Assembly: GCF_949628265.1 (NCBI RefSeq)
Contig: NC_088789.1
Location: 20,267,883 to 20,331,882, forward strand
Length of the DNA stretch: 64,000 nt
Reading direction: 5' to 3'
Origin: Cloeon dipterum
Taxonomy: Eukaryota > Arthropoda > Insecta > Ephemeroptera > Baetidae
Of the stretch, positions 37,258 to 52,200 are shown one piece after another. The stretch's first letter is position 1. Each line of letters begins with the position of its first letter. Below the pieces are notes generated by a model. That model ran no database searches. It was given only the letters and a program-made list of their open reading frames with translations, and had not been told where the DNA came from. A program made the translations under genes and the position numbers.

Positions 37258-40200
37258 ATGGAGTTGCGGACACCGAGCGGCCGGTCCGTGGTGTCCAGCA
37301 TGAAGGTGGCTTTCGTGTTGCTGATCATTTCGCTCAGTTCTATCAACTCGCTATCGACGCGCGTGTCCGACAAGGACAGCCTTCCACACCACGAGCGCTG
37401 CGAGCAGATCACCATCCCGTTCTGCACGAGCATGCCGTACAACAAGACCATCATGCCCAACCTGCTGAACCACCAGAAGCAGGAGGACGCCGGGCTGGAG
37501 GTGCACGTCTACTTCCCGTTGATAAAGGTCAACTGCAGCCCCGACATGCAGCTTTTCCTCTGCAGCGTCTACGCTCCTGTGTGTACCCTCCTGGAGCGGC
37601 CCATCCCCCCGTGCAGGTCGCTTTGCCAGTCGGCCAAGGATGGCTGCGAGGCCCTGATGAACCGCTTCGGCTTCCCCTGGCCCGAGGGGCTCGACTGCGA
37701 AAAGTTTCCCGTCACGATGAGTGGTGACGAGAAGGACATCTGCTTTGGAGAAAACAAGACCAGCTCGTCGGCGCCAACCTCAGGCAGCTCACCTGACGGC
37801 GGTTGGAACTTCCCCATGAACCCATACGAAAGCAATAAGCATCTTTCAGGTGGTGCTAAAACTTCATCAGGGGATATATATTCGAACCCTGCAGGGAACA
37901 TCCCTAGGATGCTAGAGCCAGGACAACGATTCAGGTTTGTTTATTTCGCACTTGATCGAGTTCCTTCTTCTTAAGACTTAATATAGTTTTCCAATATTGA
38001 TTTAACTTGATTTTATAATAATATTATGGTGAAAATTTATGATTTTGCGCTTATTTCTACAAGCTTCAAATAATGATATAAAGGCATACAAAAATGAAAA
38101 AAATTCGGTTGAATTGTTTGTAACAGCCTGTTCACCCCTTGATTTTTCATGAATTGCAAAAATTTGCATTTTTGGGCACTTACGTTTAAAAAATTTCAAA
38201 CTACTTTTCTTCAAGAGTTTTTGCTGCTGGTTAAAGTAATTAAATGGTTGAATTTTCATGTGGTAAAACTTTCTCCCATGTCAAGTTTAAATTTTTAAAT
38301 TCCTTGATTTTGAGGGAGGAGATAACGTAAAATTATACAGTTCTTGCTTATGATAGTGCTAAAATTGAGAACTACAAGAAGTGGGGAAATCCGAAAAATC
38401 GGGTGGTAATCTTGCAGTGAACATGCTTGAAATTAATTTTTAATCCTTACGCTATAAAGACAGACGTTAAGGCATCTACTCTGAGTAAAAGGCAAGAAGT
38501 TGCAATTTTTGTGAAAAAATTTTCTAATCATTTTTTCACTTCCCTGTAATTTTAATCAAAATAATCTCGATTCAATCGCATTATTGTGGCATTTTGGGAG
38601 GGTGTACAACACGCTTGAATTTTCGTTTCAATGCCAGCAGTCGTATTTGTATTTACTCTATTCCGTAGGGAACCCTCGCCACCTGGTCTTTGTAGTAGGT
38701 GAGTGCGGCTGCACAAAGGTTAACGGTTAACTAAAATGAGGGTTTAATACCAAAAACAGACCTTGTTAGTCAAGGTGCAGGAATTGAGAGAAAATTTAGT
38801 GCTTTTTCAGCTCATTCCAGTGCTTTGAGGTAATATTTAGAAAATGTATATTTTTTATAGATTTTACAGTATTTTAGCACTTTGTCACAAATCAAAACAA
38901 ATTCACGGCGAGTTAAAACTTTTAGGATTTAAGGGTTGTTTGCCGATCATCTAAAAAGTCTGACTAAAATCCGGCCTCATCGTCAAATTGACCTTGTCTC
39001 AAAAGGGGTAACTGAAGTGGTATCTTTCGTTATTCCACACCAAATATAAATTTGTAAGCACATAAAATTTAAAAAGCTAATTGCTTCGCTTTTTTATTTT
39101 ATTCATTCAACAGAGCTGTTCAATGTCACCTTTTCAAAATCTAAAAAGGCTTCTCATTTTTTGTCCTTTGTAACATATCACTTTCTGCTATCAATATCTC
39201 CATTGTTTACTTCCTCGGTTTGGCTGCCGTCTAACCTGGGTGGCTAGTCCAAAGTTTTTGACAGCTCTGACACTAGTTTCGTTTTCATCACCCACAAATT
39301 AGCCTGCTGCATTGCGATAGTCAAACATGCCCAGAAGTCAGGTGGTCCTTTGGATCAGGTTTCAAACTGGAAGGGTCAAAATTCCAAACATCAAAAACTG
39401 GTCAGCAAGTCGATAATCATAAAACTGGCTCATTTCAACCTGACCCCCTTCTCTGTGAGTAACCTGATCCAGGTTCAACCTTTGACTGGCTTCGCGAGTG
39501 TCGTTTGGCGCATTCCAACAGGGTTTTGTTCAGTTTTTTCAGTTATTGAGGACATAATAGAACATTGAGCAAATTATGAAGGCGAGGCGAGCTTAAAATA
39601 TTTTGACTTTATTTAAATCTCACTAATAAGGAACCCCCGCATTTTATTTATTATTTTTCGCCATTAGATGGAAAATGACCATTGATAAGTTTCTATATGA
39701 GCTATGTATGAATTTTTGTTATTTGAGATTTTTTTGCATAATTTGTAAATTGCGGCTCAACTACCCCACATTTGGGAACCGCTATGTAGGCAACCCTTAT
39801 TGTTAGGATGGCGGTTTGTGGCGGTTTTCCTGTTATATTTAAAAAAAATGTTACAAAATTACGAAGGTTTTATGCAAAAAAACGTAACGTTAGGTGTGGA
39901 AATGACCACAGTGACTCTTTTGCGATATATAATTGTTAAAAATTGTTACTTCCAGAGATTTTAATCCTAACTGACGGTGGCCTATGTTTGGTTCCTGTTT
40001 CCGCAGGTTCGGGTTCACCTGCCCGCGACAATTCGCGGTGCCGAAAGGCCTGGACTACACCTTCAGTGTGGGCAACGTCAGGGAAAAGAACTGCGGCGCT
40101 CCATGCGACGAGATGTTCTTCACGACCCAGCAGAAGCAATTCGCGCGCATCTGGATCGGCGTGTGGTCGACCCTGTGCCTGTTCTCGTGCCTCTTCACCG

Positions 40201-43200
40201 TGCTGACCTTCCTGTTTGACACGAACCGCTTCCGCTACCCTGAGCGACCCATCATCTTCCTCTCGGGCTGCTACCTGGCCGTGTCGGCCGCCTACGTAGC
40301 CGGTTTCCTCATGGGTGACCAGATCGCGTGCCGCGATCCCTTCCCGCCGCCTGCCAACATGCCCAACATCAAGATGGTGTCCACCGTGACGCAGGGCACC
40401 AAGCACGAGGCCTGCACCATCGTCTTCATGGTGCTCTACTTCTTCAGCATGGCCTCCTCCATCTGGTGGGTCGTGCTCACGCTCACCTGGTACCTCGCCG
40501 CCGGACTCAAGTGGGGCCACGAGGCCATCGAGGGCAGCTCGCAGTTCTTCCACCTGGCCGCCTGGGCGGTGCCTACGGTCCAGACCATCACCGTCCTGGC
40601 CATGGGAAAAGTTGAAGGTCAGTGTCTCGCTTATTTCTTCATTAATTTGAGCTATTTTTTGTGATCAAAAATGCTAAATCTTGAGATTGAATTTGATCTT
40701 GACTTTGATTTTTAGTTCAGTCGTAAAGAAAACTAAAAAATATTTTCAGAAATTCTGGGCGCGGCGAAAACTGATAAAATGGAGTTAGTTTTCATCTGTC
40801 TGGAGAATATTCCCTTTCGTAGGATTTTAAAAAAATGCCCTGAGTTGAAATCGAATTTATTAGATGTTACTGCAGGGTTTAATTTGATATTAAGAAAGAT
40901 TCCACCTCCCATATTTTTTTTTGTTTAAACAATGTTTTTAAAATCTTAACATTCAGAAACGATCTTTTGAATTTCCTCGAATGAGCCATTTTCATGCCTG
41001 TACTTTTATGGTAATTATTGCCATCTCCTTTTTAAACAATTAAAATTCAAAGAGGAATTGTTGCGGACTGGTGAGAACGTACAGCTTCATAATTAATTGC
41101 TACTGACTTTCAAATTATCCTTAAATATAAAAATATAATTTATTGCATATATGCGCCGTTAGCTCTGAGAGGCATGACTTCATACAGCTTACGCTAAAGT
41201 GGTGATAATTAAACTCAATCCAGTCTCTCCGTCAACATCTGGATATTATAATATTTTTGTTTTGCCTGGTCTAATTAATCATGCGTCGCGCCAAAATGAG
41301 AAATGTGGACGGTCGATAAGTCTTGGAACGTGTCGTGATGCGATTATACTCTTAATTATGCAGTGCCGGAGTGATAAATCACGGCAAGAACGTGATTTCG
41401 TTTCTTTCTCGCCGGCGTTGGCCACGGCTTGATGGTCTTGAGAAATCCAATTAAAACGCGGGTCAGAAGGCAACAATTCATTACTTCCCTCGGGGATGCA
41501 GATTCGATTCCGGCCGAGAACAAGAAGATGCTTGTCGGCGCTGACAATCTCGGCAGCATCTGGCTTTCAAATGTTTGAAACGACCAAAATAGAACTTCTC
41601 ACTCGGCACCACCCGCACGTCTCAAAGCAGGAAGCCGCCGAGAAATGCGCCGTGTGTGTACGCCGTACGCCTCCCTCATTAATTACACAACTCGCCGATT
41701 ATTTCGGCGCCGAAGTCGTGGCACAATCGGCGCGTCGTCGCCCGCCGGCGATAAATTTGTCAAGTGCGTACGAGGATCGAGCTGAGTGCCTCCGCCGGCA
41801 ACACTCACGGGTGGCTCTCGCTTATTTATTTGTTTCTATACGCCTCGAGAGGCCCGCGATAGGACGAGGAATCTCAGCCATTCGGCGCGGAAAATGATCC
41901 ACCCGACACGTGAACGACTCTATGGGTGCCCGACTCAAATTTCACGCCTGCTTTTTCGACACGGCAGTGTTGGCTTGATTTCAGCTGCAAATTGAGTCGT
42001 TGCTAGCGAAGAATTTTAGACACCAGCAAAGAGAAAAAAGTAAATTGATGCAAAATCAGTGGAGCTTTCTAGCTATTTGCTTGTAACTCTATCCTCAAAC
42101 TGTGTTAAAGCTTAAATTTACTTAGGTTGTTGTGAATAAAGCTTCTTCTAAGTATTATGTGCTTGTCTGAAGTGCTGCGGGAAAACGAGGATTTCCCTTA
42201 CAAGCCACATTCCGGTGAGCAGATATTAACAAGAAGAAAATAAAATGTTATTAAACAGTATTTTATTTTTTCCGGGTAAATTTTGCAAAAGACTTAATTA
42301 GAAAAATCATTCATTCATGCTCACACGTACACTGAAAAGCTATTCGCGGGAATTAGGACAGAAAAAAGCGTACTTGAAAATTGATAGCTCAAAGATAAGC
42401 AAACAATTATGAAAATAGTGCCGATTGAAACTAACTTAAATTTTATAGATTGCCACAAAATCTTGAAGCACTCTTGACTCGGAAAAAAGATAAATCCAAA
42501 TGTCGTGGCCTGGAAATTAAATCATCAGACTGTGTCTTTGATCTGGGAACAATTATTATCGTTAAATTTGGACCAGAAGAAAATGCACCTAATCCTCCTC
42601 ACTTAGTTTATCATTCATCTGTCTGCTGGATTAAGGTTCTCACGGCACGCAGCTGAATTAATTTCGAGGGCGATCACGTTCTAATTAATTGTGTTAGGAA
42701 TTGTTTGGCCATCGCCATCTGTGACTTGTTGTCGTGTCGCTTCAACAAACTGCTGCTTTTTATCAGCAGAATGAAAAGCCCGTCGCACTTGATAAGGTTT
42801 TTTTTATTTCGGGGCGACGCTATTGATCTGCACCGCCAGAGCTTTTTATCAGTCAATCAATACGCGACCATTCGAATTGTGTCTTAAATGTGCCGCGATG
42901 ACAGCCAAGTAGTGCTTTCGCCACGCGGAGAGAGGATGGTGTCTTTCAATATGTAATAAAATTTTATCCTTTCTCGCCCGCGCCGGAGAAATCTCTTTTG
43001 CACTCATTTTTTCGAAAATCGTCAAGCACCAGCCCATGGGCGTGCTGTGTTTGCTCGTAATGCCTGCAAAGCATGCGAGCAGATTTTGAATAATCGTTGT
43101 TTCTCATGCGAAGCCCTCATCTAATCTCGATAATGGCCCGAAAAACCAAATAATTCGCCCACGTGTGAGGGGAGAAACAGCGTGTTCAAATTTGTTGTGT

Positions 43201-46200
43201 TAAAAGAGCTATCGCGAGCCAAATCAGCAACTTTATTATCTTCCTCTGAGCAAAAGAAGAAAGAAAATGCATTGTGGCTTATCCCATTATCATCCTGTAT
43301 AGGGTGCCAGGCAGTTTATGAAATGTTCTTTGGGGTTTCGTGTTTTACAACGAATTTTTTTGCTCGTTCAAAAACGGTGTTCATTATTCCGCAGTTTCTA
43401 ATTATGGGAGGTTAAAAATAAGCATTATATACCGAAACCATGTTGGCATGGGTCCTATGATTTGGACGAAATATTCTGGAATTGCCCTAGAAGTCCTAAG
43501 TTACAGTCCAAAATGGAAGAAACATTCGGACACTCCTCGTTGCATAAGTCGCCGTTTTATTTATGTACCTGGGAGCTGAAGTTTTTGAGTTAAATCAGTT
43601 TTGTCAGAACTGAGAGTTCTTGGTGTCGTTTCTTAAGTTTTTCACCACGCCCAACTAAATTCTGTAGTAATTTTCATCGTTATCTTTCTTCTTTTGGTCG
43701 TCATCCCAATGGAACACCGACCAAAAAATAGTTTTTCTGATAACTTTTACGAATTAAATAATCTAACTGAGCTTCGTCTTAGAAGTAATCCTCTTTCATG
43801 CAATTTCGATTAAATATTTTTTTATAAAATTGGCTTTTTACAAATAAAGTGCGAGCCCCTGCTTGTCTACTATTTAACAAAAACGTAGTGGCATAAGTGG
43901 CATTCCGGAATATTATCATGTCGCAAGCACTTCTTGGAATGGATCGAAACTTAATTTGGAGAAACTTAGGCGTAAATATTAATCACCACTAAGCTTGTGC
44001 TTATTAAATGAACGCGAGACTTTTGAGGAAGCGAGGGAGCGGGAGCTCTTCCTTGCATACAAAACGATAAATGCCCCTCCAGGAAAAATAGGAGATAGAA
44101 AAAAATATGACCTTTGTTGGGAATTATGAGTGACACCCCACAGGAATGGGGGATATTTTGACGATGTTTATCTTGTGGTTTATAGCTGGTGCTGAGCTAG
44201 CCCTAAGTTTGGTTTGTCCGTTTGTTCGGGATGGTGATATATCATAGGAAACATACCGTTCCTTAAATACGGCTGTTAAAAAAATCGGAGTGCATTAAGC
44301 CGACGTAAAAGTGACATTTTACGTTTTACACGTTACATTCGCAGCAACGTGTCTATTTTTTCTGCTGCTTTAAATTACATAATTTATTTTTGTAGCCGCA
44401 GAAAGAGATAGTCTCAAACTGTATCAAGTTTTATTTCTCCGAAAGCGCTCCGAGTGAGAAATCCGAGGGATCTGTTTCTCTTCTTCGTAATTTCGTCAGT
44501 TCAATTTCCTCTACACGAGGAGTGCGAATAAATGCCGGCGCGAGCGAGCGAGCGAACGAGCAAGCAGCAGCTGAAGCAAAATGCCTACCTTGATCCACGT
44601 CTGGGGGAACGCAACGCACTGTTGCAAGCTCTACCTGAGCATCAAATAATGTTTATCTTTCTTCTCTGGCTTTTTGTCTCCTCTTTTTCTCTCTTGATAC
44701 CGCCTGCCTCTCTTTCAAATGCTAACAAGGTGCCGGTTGGAGGCTGGAGATCTTAGCCCCTCGGGAAGACGCCCTATGGATGCTGCAGTCCGAGAGCGAG
44801 CGAGCGACCGCAACCGCTGCTTTTTGTGCCCAATCAATTTTTCCCCTCGCGTTTGTTTATTCAAAATTCGGCCCGAGGCGAAATGATGGGCATCCAGGCG
44901 TAACAGATCAAAAAAATAATGTGTTTTACGCCCATTCATCGGACAGGCTGATCATTCAAATATTCCTAGAAAATCAGATAAAAGCTTTTTCCGCTTGTTG
45001 ACAATTTATCAGGTGAACCAAGCTTTTAAGTTTTAGAGTCTGTCGTGGTCCAACAAATTTTTCTCACACTTATTGGCACCGACCAGCAATTAATCCGGAT
45101 TCTAGCCTTCCACCTGGAGTGGAGTCGCACTTATTGGTAGCGGTGCCAATTTAAAGTGAGTTGGCTGAGAAGCCAAACCAGTTCGAGCCAAACAAAAAGA
45201 TCCACCCAGGAAAATAGGATTATTAATACACTAAAAGAGCGGATGATTAAAGCGAACGTTTTAAGGAAATTAACAGCACACAACAAACAACATTGGAAAG
45301 TGGTCGAGCGGCAGCAGCCAACCAGCCAGCCGCAGCCAAAGAGGCTACCGGTGTCTGTCCGAGGCAATAAAGCAGAGGCAACATTATTAATTCCGCTGCC
45401 GGCCGCACTTATTAAACAGGCAAGCGAGAGGGAATTCGCGAGGCGTGAAGCAAAAAACGCGTAATAATAAAACGCGCACGCAGCTGATAATGCGTCCCGC
45501 GCCAAATGAAGTTGTCCTGCCATTTTGCCGCGAGGAGGCTTCCGCGTTAGCCTCACAAACCCTCTAATTCGGACAATTCAATTTTAAAAATATATGAAAT
45601 CGTTGAAATAAAATCCTTTTGGGGCTTACGATGTCGAAACTAGTTGGTTGTTGCATTACCGATTTAGGCAAGAAGGAAATAACATGTATTGTCCTGATTT
45701 TATTTCAACAGAACATTCCTCTGATGAAATATCTCTAATCCCCACGGACAAAAAATCAGCATTAAAAATTATTGGAAAAAATACTTAAAGAGGATTGATA
45801 CTGGAAAAACCGAAAAAAAGGATAAAAATCATTGCTGCCAATGCATGAACCACTTTCTAAGGATTCAATTAATGACAAATGCGAATTTTTATAGTATCAA
45901 CTGCAAAGTTACCATGCTTTTCAAATAATTTCTAAACAAAGAGTTTCCCCAAAAAGCTTAAAGCACAGTTAGATAGATATCGATGAGAGGAATCGAAATC
46001 TGCAAAGTAAATGTGGTCAAGCGCTGAAAGTTTGAGGAAGATTTGCAAAAATTGAAATGGAATTAAAGTGAGGTCCTCTTTTGATGTAGGAAATTTTTTT
46101 AAAACTAACAATTCAGAGCCAACAATATTAATAATATTCTTTAGTTGCCCTACATCAAACTACTTTAATCAATTACCCAAGGCTTTTAATTTTTTACAAG

Positions 46201-49200
46201 AGTTCAACGCTTTCTGGCCCTCATACAATCGCAGAAAAGTGCGGAACTGTATTATTTTGGAATGAAAAATACGGGTTGCATTTTTTATTCGCTCTTATTT
46301 ACGCCGCCGTGGGGGCCCTCTTGCCAGAGTTATTATCTATCAGTGTGCCCTCGGGGACGATTTGATTGGTTTGGGCAAAAAGCGATTCAGGCAGACGAGG
46401 AGTTCTTCTCGCGCCCGGCCTTGGACCTGGAGAAGAAAAGACGGCGGTACAGGTGGTACCACGAGTTGCTGCCGCGCTGAGCACCAACCGCGGGACCCAT
46501 TAGCCGCTTGATTGATGATTTTTTCAAGCAGACCATTTTCTCATGCCTTGTTATTTTATCATGCGGAGTGCCCAAACATGCCAGTGCGTATACCGTAAGT
46601 CGCATCTCGCGGCGACTTTTATTGACTCATCGCACCTAAAATAAAACACGCTCACTTTCCAGTATTTTGCGGTGAGACAATTTTTAGAGTTGCGGCAGGT
46701 GCGTCTCCCGTTTTGACACCTGCTCGCACTTGACTCGGATTAACGCTAAGCTATAGAACGGCTGTGAATTTTAGACCTTTTTTATTTTTGGAAATGGTTG
46801 AATATTTTTAGACTGTTTTGGACAGTTCCTAGGCCGATTTAGATAGCTTTTGAGACATCAATTAACACGTTGTTATCGTTATTTTAAGGAGAACTGAACC
46901 AAACCCACGAAAAATTCAAGGAAAACATCTTGAAACAAAAAATTTGAGTAGTTTATATTTCCTTCTAAACTAGAAAGTATATTAACAAACAAAACAAAGG
47001 GTTGTATTTAGATTTAATTTTAAACCATTTTAATTATACCTAAATCATAATCTGTTGCTTTATATTTATTTCTTGCATTACCACCAAAACGAATTAGAAG
47101 CAAAATGTTCACCTTGCAAAATTATGTGTGAAGTGAATGATTTGAAATTGTTTAAAATTATCATCTGGAAAATGGAAAAGAAAAAAAGAAAAAGAAAACC
47201 GTCTAAAAATTTAAAACCAGCACGGGAACAGTTTCTGTCCATTTCTTAACAGGTCTAAAATAAACTGTCGCAAATTGTAACTTCACACACAAAAAGGTTT
47301 TTTTCTACTGAAAACCCGAAAAAATATATTTGTAAACTTGAAAATTCCACATCAAATGAAACTACACGAGAAATGTTTCCCAGCGTGTTGCATAACAATG
47401 TGTACTTTTTCTTGGTATTTGGCCAATTTAGACGAGCGGGCAGTTTTAAACGTGCGATTTTAGTATGTTTTAAAGGACTTTTATTTGCATGATTCGTGTT
47501 CATTATTTGATGATCCCGCAAGCTCAGAAATAAATAGATCGTCGCAATTTAACAGCCTTATAGCTATTTACATTCACGCCTATTTCGAATTTCGGATACG
47601 CCTCACGGGTGCGAGTGAACCATGCAATTTTCGGCTGAATTCGATGCCTACGTGATTTGTTTGGAAAAGCTTGAATTGCCGCGGCCGCGATCATGCAAAT
47701 TCCCACCTGGGTACGGTGTAATCGGTCGATAATTGCGAGCCAACCGTGTTTCGGAATTGAATTTTCCGAGCCACTCGAAAATCGGTCTGCTTTGTTAATT
47801 GGCAGTTGGCACCGAAATTGGGAGCCGTCAAGTGAGATTTATTCGGCTGATTTATGCGAGCGTTGACCCGCGCCTGTCATTACTCTGCGCAGCGGCTACG
47901 CAGGTGTAATTATCGACGCAAATTAGCGTTCACTGAAAGAGATTTGTGATTAGAGCCTTTTTCATCGGGCTGCCGAGCGAATTCGCCCGCAGGCCGCGGC
48001 TTTCGAAACGCACACCGCGCCTGAATTTTCCTCCCGATTTTCTTTTCGGCCGATTTGCCCAAGCGGAACTCTGCAGCGAGAGAGAAGTTGTCGTGACTCG
48101 TGACTGAAAATTGTGAGTGCAATAAAAGGTGGCGTGTTTGCGCCTGCACCGAGGCCGAAAAACCAGCACGCCCTGCAGGCGGATGAAATTATTTGGGCAA
48201 ACAAAGTCTTTGATCCCTCATTAGCGAGCAAAAAGCAGCCGTTTTTTGCATTCCTCGCAATTTGCAAGCGGATCCCCGTTGAAATGATATTTTCGTGCGG
48301 CGAGCGAAAAGCATCTTGATTTTATTGGCTGAGCGCGCTCGGCTCGGGATCTCAGATTGGAAAGCGCGCGGAAATCAGAAACTTCCTGCTGCTGCATTCA
48401 TTTTTCTCCACGCTCGTTTCTCACACTTGAGCTGCGTTTTGTTTGTTGAGCAGCCCCTTTTTTACTCATAATCAGAACCTCATGTTGCAGCACCGTGACC
48501 TCCTCTTTGTGGGCTCTCCGAACTTTCCAAAGTTTTTTCAAGGGTATTTCAAACCCGTAACCCATGAATCCCTCGCAAGTGTCTTTCAAAGTATTTTTAT
48601 GGCAGCTATTTGCTCTTTTAAAATTGTTGCCGATGGTCTTTGAGCCTTTATCCCGATTTTACTTTGAATAGAAATACCGCAAAAAGGTTTTACGTTGGCC
48701 AGAGGCCGCGTGCGTGTAAGAAGGCCCCAGCTTCTTCATTGCTCGCTCCCCTCGGCGCTTTAAGCAACAACTCTCATGCAATCTGGCTGGCTGGCTTTTT
48801 ATAATCCATTGTTAAGAAGGTGTAAAAGCAGCCAGCCGCCTCCGCTGCGTTGCCTGATGCTCAACGCCTAGTTTACGAACTGACGCGGCTCCTCGCTCTC
48901 CCGGCTGCTGATACCATTCGCGCTTCCAAGGTGATTCAAAAGCGTATTATTCGCGTGGGCCAAAGCAAATTTCATTCAGATCCCGCGTTTTCTCATCTTC
49001 CGAGAGGAAAAACGTCGAGTTCCAGGTTCCAGGGCGTAGGAGGCTAATAAAACGCCGGCTCGGAGAGAAGAGAAACGTGAGATACGGTTGGCGTCTTGTT
49101 AAAATATTTGGCTGCATTGTTGTCTTGACTTGACTCCAGCCAGGGAATGCGAATGCACACCTCGGCTTCTCGTACATATTATTATTTATCGATGCTGTCA

Positions 49201-52200
49201 TGGACTGAACGAACTTCTTTTGCCTCTCGAAAGGTTTTAGGTGACATCTGCCACTCCGGAAAGCATGAAAGAATATATTTAATAAAAGGCGGCCTAATCA
49301 CGCATTTCTTTCACCTGAACCCACGCGAGTTTTGTAACGCTTGACACCTTGACAGTTCTAAGAAAAATTCTTCCGTCAAGTCTTGATTATGTTCAATTCA
49401 GGCAATCGAAAAAAATCGAAAATATATATATTTAGCTCAGGATATTTTCAATTGTTGAATTTAATAAATGACTCTTGAAATTTTTGAATATTTTTAATTC
49501 AAATGTTTTAGTCTTTTTGAAGCAGTTAGTTTTTTTTTCTTAAAGGGTCGTAAGCAGCGTATTTTAAAAATTAATGAAAAAGATGCTAAAATAAATTAAA
49601 TAAAAATCCCTAGTTAGAAGAGGAAAAATGCTCCATTTTTTGCTGGATCGATCAGGAAGCCAAATTTAAAATTAAGCAAGGAGATCAGTATCATAATCAA
49701 TTAGAGCACTGAATTGTGTTGCAATTTCGGCTTATTCCAAGTGATCATTTCTAATAGAGGTGTAATGGTGTGAGCTGATGGTTTTACGAACCAATGAAGT
49801 GAAAATGAGCCCATTTGTGTGTTTTTGAAACACATAAAACGACACCAAAGTGACGCCAAGTTAGTTTGACCAAAAAAATTCAACCCCGCGACCGGCGTAT
49901 TTTTTATTCGGATCTGTAAGGAATTTTCGATTCAAAGAATATGTGGCATTCCGTGTCCACTTAAAGTATTATCAAACTCATAAAAATAATCCATCATGAA
50001 TACCCAACGGATAGTGGATAAGGTCGACACAAATCCTCCCAAGTCGATCTACAATTTTTTTCTTCTCGAATTAGCATGACAGTTAAAATTTCTAGAATTA
50101 AGTCTTTATTGTGTTTGGTCCAGAATTGAGACGGATGAGGATGAAATGTCATAGACAACATGACTTAACGCTTGCCTTTTGGGGGAATATAACGTTTGCA
50201 TCTCTGACATTGAGTCGCAAGCATCCTTTCTGCCCCGTGCACTCGCACGAGATGCAGAACCACCACAGGATATAATTTGAGAGCAGCCACTGAGAAATTG
50301 GGGTGTGTTTCACTTCTTGCGAGTGACGGAGCAGGGGGTGGAATTCTCGGAATGAGGACCGCCAGTGGATTTCCAACAAGGGCCGAGGGGTGCGCGACGG
50401 CCATGTGTGCGCCAGACTGGGCCATAAAACGCAGCCAGCGAGATGGATTTTAGCCGTTTTCGCTCGCTCCCGCGGGAATCCCGCTGCAAAGGCCTCAATA
50501 AAAGGGGCCGCCAATCGTAAAATTGTGCCGACGACTGGCTGCCGAATGGAATTAAAATACTGACGACTCCTCAGCGCTGGACTGGTTTTACGAACCTCGA
50601 GATATATGGCCGTCGCTCAACTGTGAAACTTTCTCGGCGATCGAGATAAAAAATTTGAATCTTAAAATGGCTCCTTTCATGACTGCTGACACTCTGTGAA
50701 TACTGATTGCGCATTACCCGGCATTACCCTAATAGAATTAGCATCTTCTGAGGTTAAGCGGATCTCACACAAAGAAAGTTGCTCATTTCGACCGGGAAAA
50801 GATTTAATTTGAATTAAACCAGCGCTTCCTTGTTTATCATTAATTTAAATTTTGATACCCCATCGCCTTAATTAAATTTCAAGCTTGCATTTGCGAAAGA
50901 TTTTCTCTAGAGGGTCACCCATAAAGATACGATCTTTTTAGAGCAACTGCCTCTGTCGTCTAGTTAATTGGAATTTAATTCAGATATTCCGTTTTGTACA
51001 CGCACATGCCTTGTTTGGCAGGGCAACCCCTGAAGGTCGATCGGTTGTTGAGCGAAAATCCGGCCATGTTTGGACGCGAAATTTAGTGCTGCCAAGACGT
51101 TTAAATCTGTTTACGCTTGCGAATTGCCGCTTTAACATCATGCAGTGGCCAAATTAGCCTAAAATATTTTAGCCGTTTCTGCAAAAGGGGATTACGTGAC
51201 TAATTTAACTTGGCTTCCACAGATCGTAAAACTTTCGAAATTCTTTTGCTCAGAATTACCAAATTGTGTATTTGATTTCTTTTCTAAAAAAAAGAGAAAA
51301 AACTGCAAACTACTAAATGTTTCCGCTTACCAATGTTAATTAAAAATATTAATTATATGAGTGGAATTTTTTGGCTACAGTAAAACGTTTAACATCGTTC
51401 TACAATGTGCAATAATAAAAAGAGCACCTTGCTACAGTTAAATTTCATATTTTGTCAATTTTCTCCCAAATTTAAAGCGCCTGAGTATATTTTTTGGGCG
51501 ATTTATATTCCTCTCGTCTAGATGACACTTTATAGAGACACCCTTTGTTGTGAAGAATGATAAGGTTTTAAGTAGGGATCGAGACATTCCTCTCCATTTG
51601 GCTAAAATTTTGCAGCCCCTTTTCTCAACTGCATTGGAATTTGTGGGGTTTTGCAGTAAGTTTCAGCAATTGAATTTTTTATTCTACTAAAATTTCTCGA
51701 TGAGAGTGTGGAGGTGGAGATGAAACTCCAATATTGGATCTCGAGGGCGTTTTTATTCCTGGCTGCACGTTCTCGAATTTCATCATTTCCACTTTTATGT
51801 ATAATGCCAGAGTAGGGTCGACAATGGCTGCCGCCTTGTTTGTTTTGAGCGGCCATCACAAATGGACAAGAATTGTCACCGGCGACGGAGCAGAGGGGCT
51901 TGTTCATAAGAGATGTGACAAGTCGCGTATTATGCAAATGCTGCTCGTAACCGGCTCTCTTCTCTCTTGAGAAAGTGTCTCTTGTGTTACAGTCGCCGAG
52001 GAGAGACGGAGAAAAGGCGTCTCTCACACAAACTCTCCAGCGTTTTATATTTATTTTGTCCGCTCTCTTATCGGGCGGCATCGCGACCAAATTTATTGCG
52101 CCCATTTTTGGCCACATAAAACCCCAGGATAAAAAATTAACGCCTCTGCTGATTCGGACGCGGTCGGCGTGTTTTACATTTTAATTCTCGCCTGAAGTGC

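Noticed and set aside
39936-40553. 205-codon minus-strand frame opposite frizzled exon 2
   Set aside because: An antisense shadow of a GC3-rich exon. The residue content (Glu, Gly and His runs) is typical of such shadows.
50149-50514. Minus-strand frame in frizzled intron 2, plus a 14-base match (CATCTCTGACATTG) to the GC-rich repeat family
   Set aside because: The match is too short to call a repeat copy, and the frame has no recognisable product.
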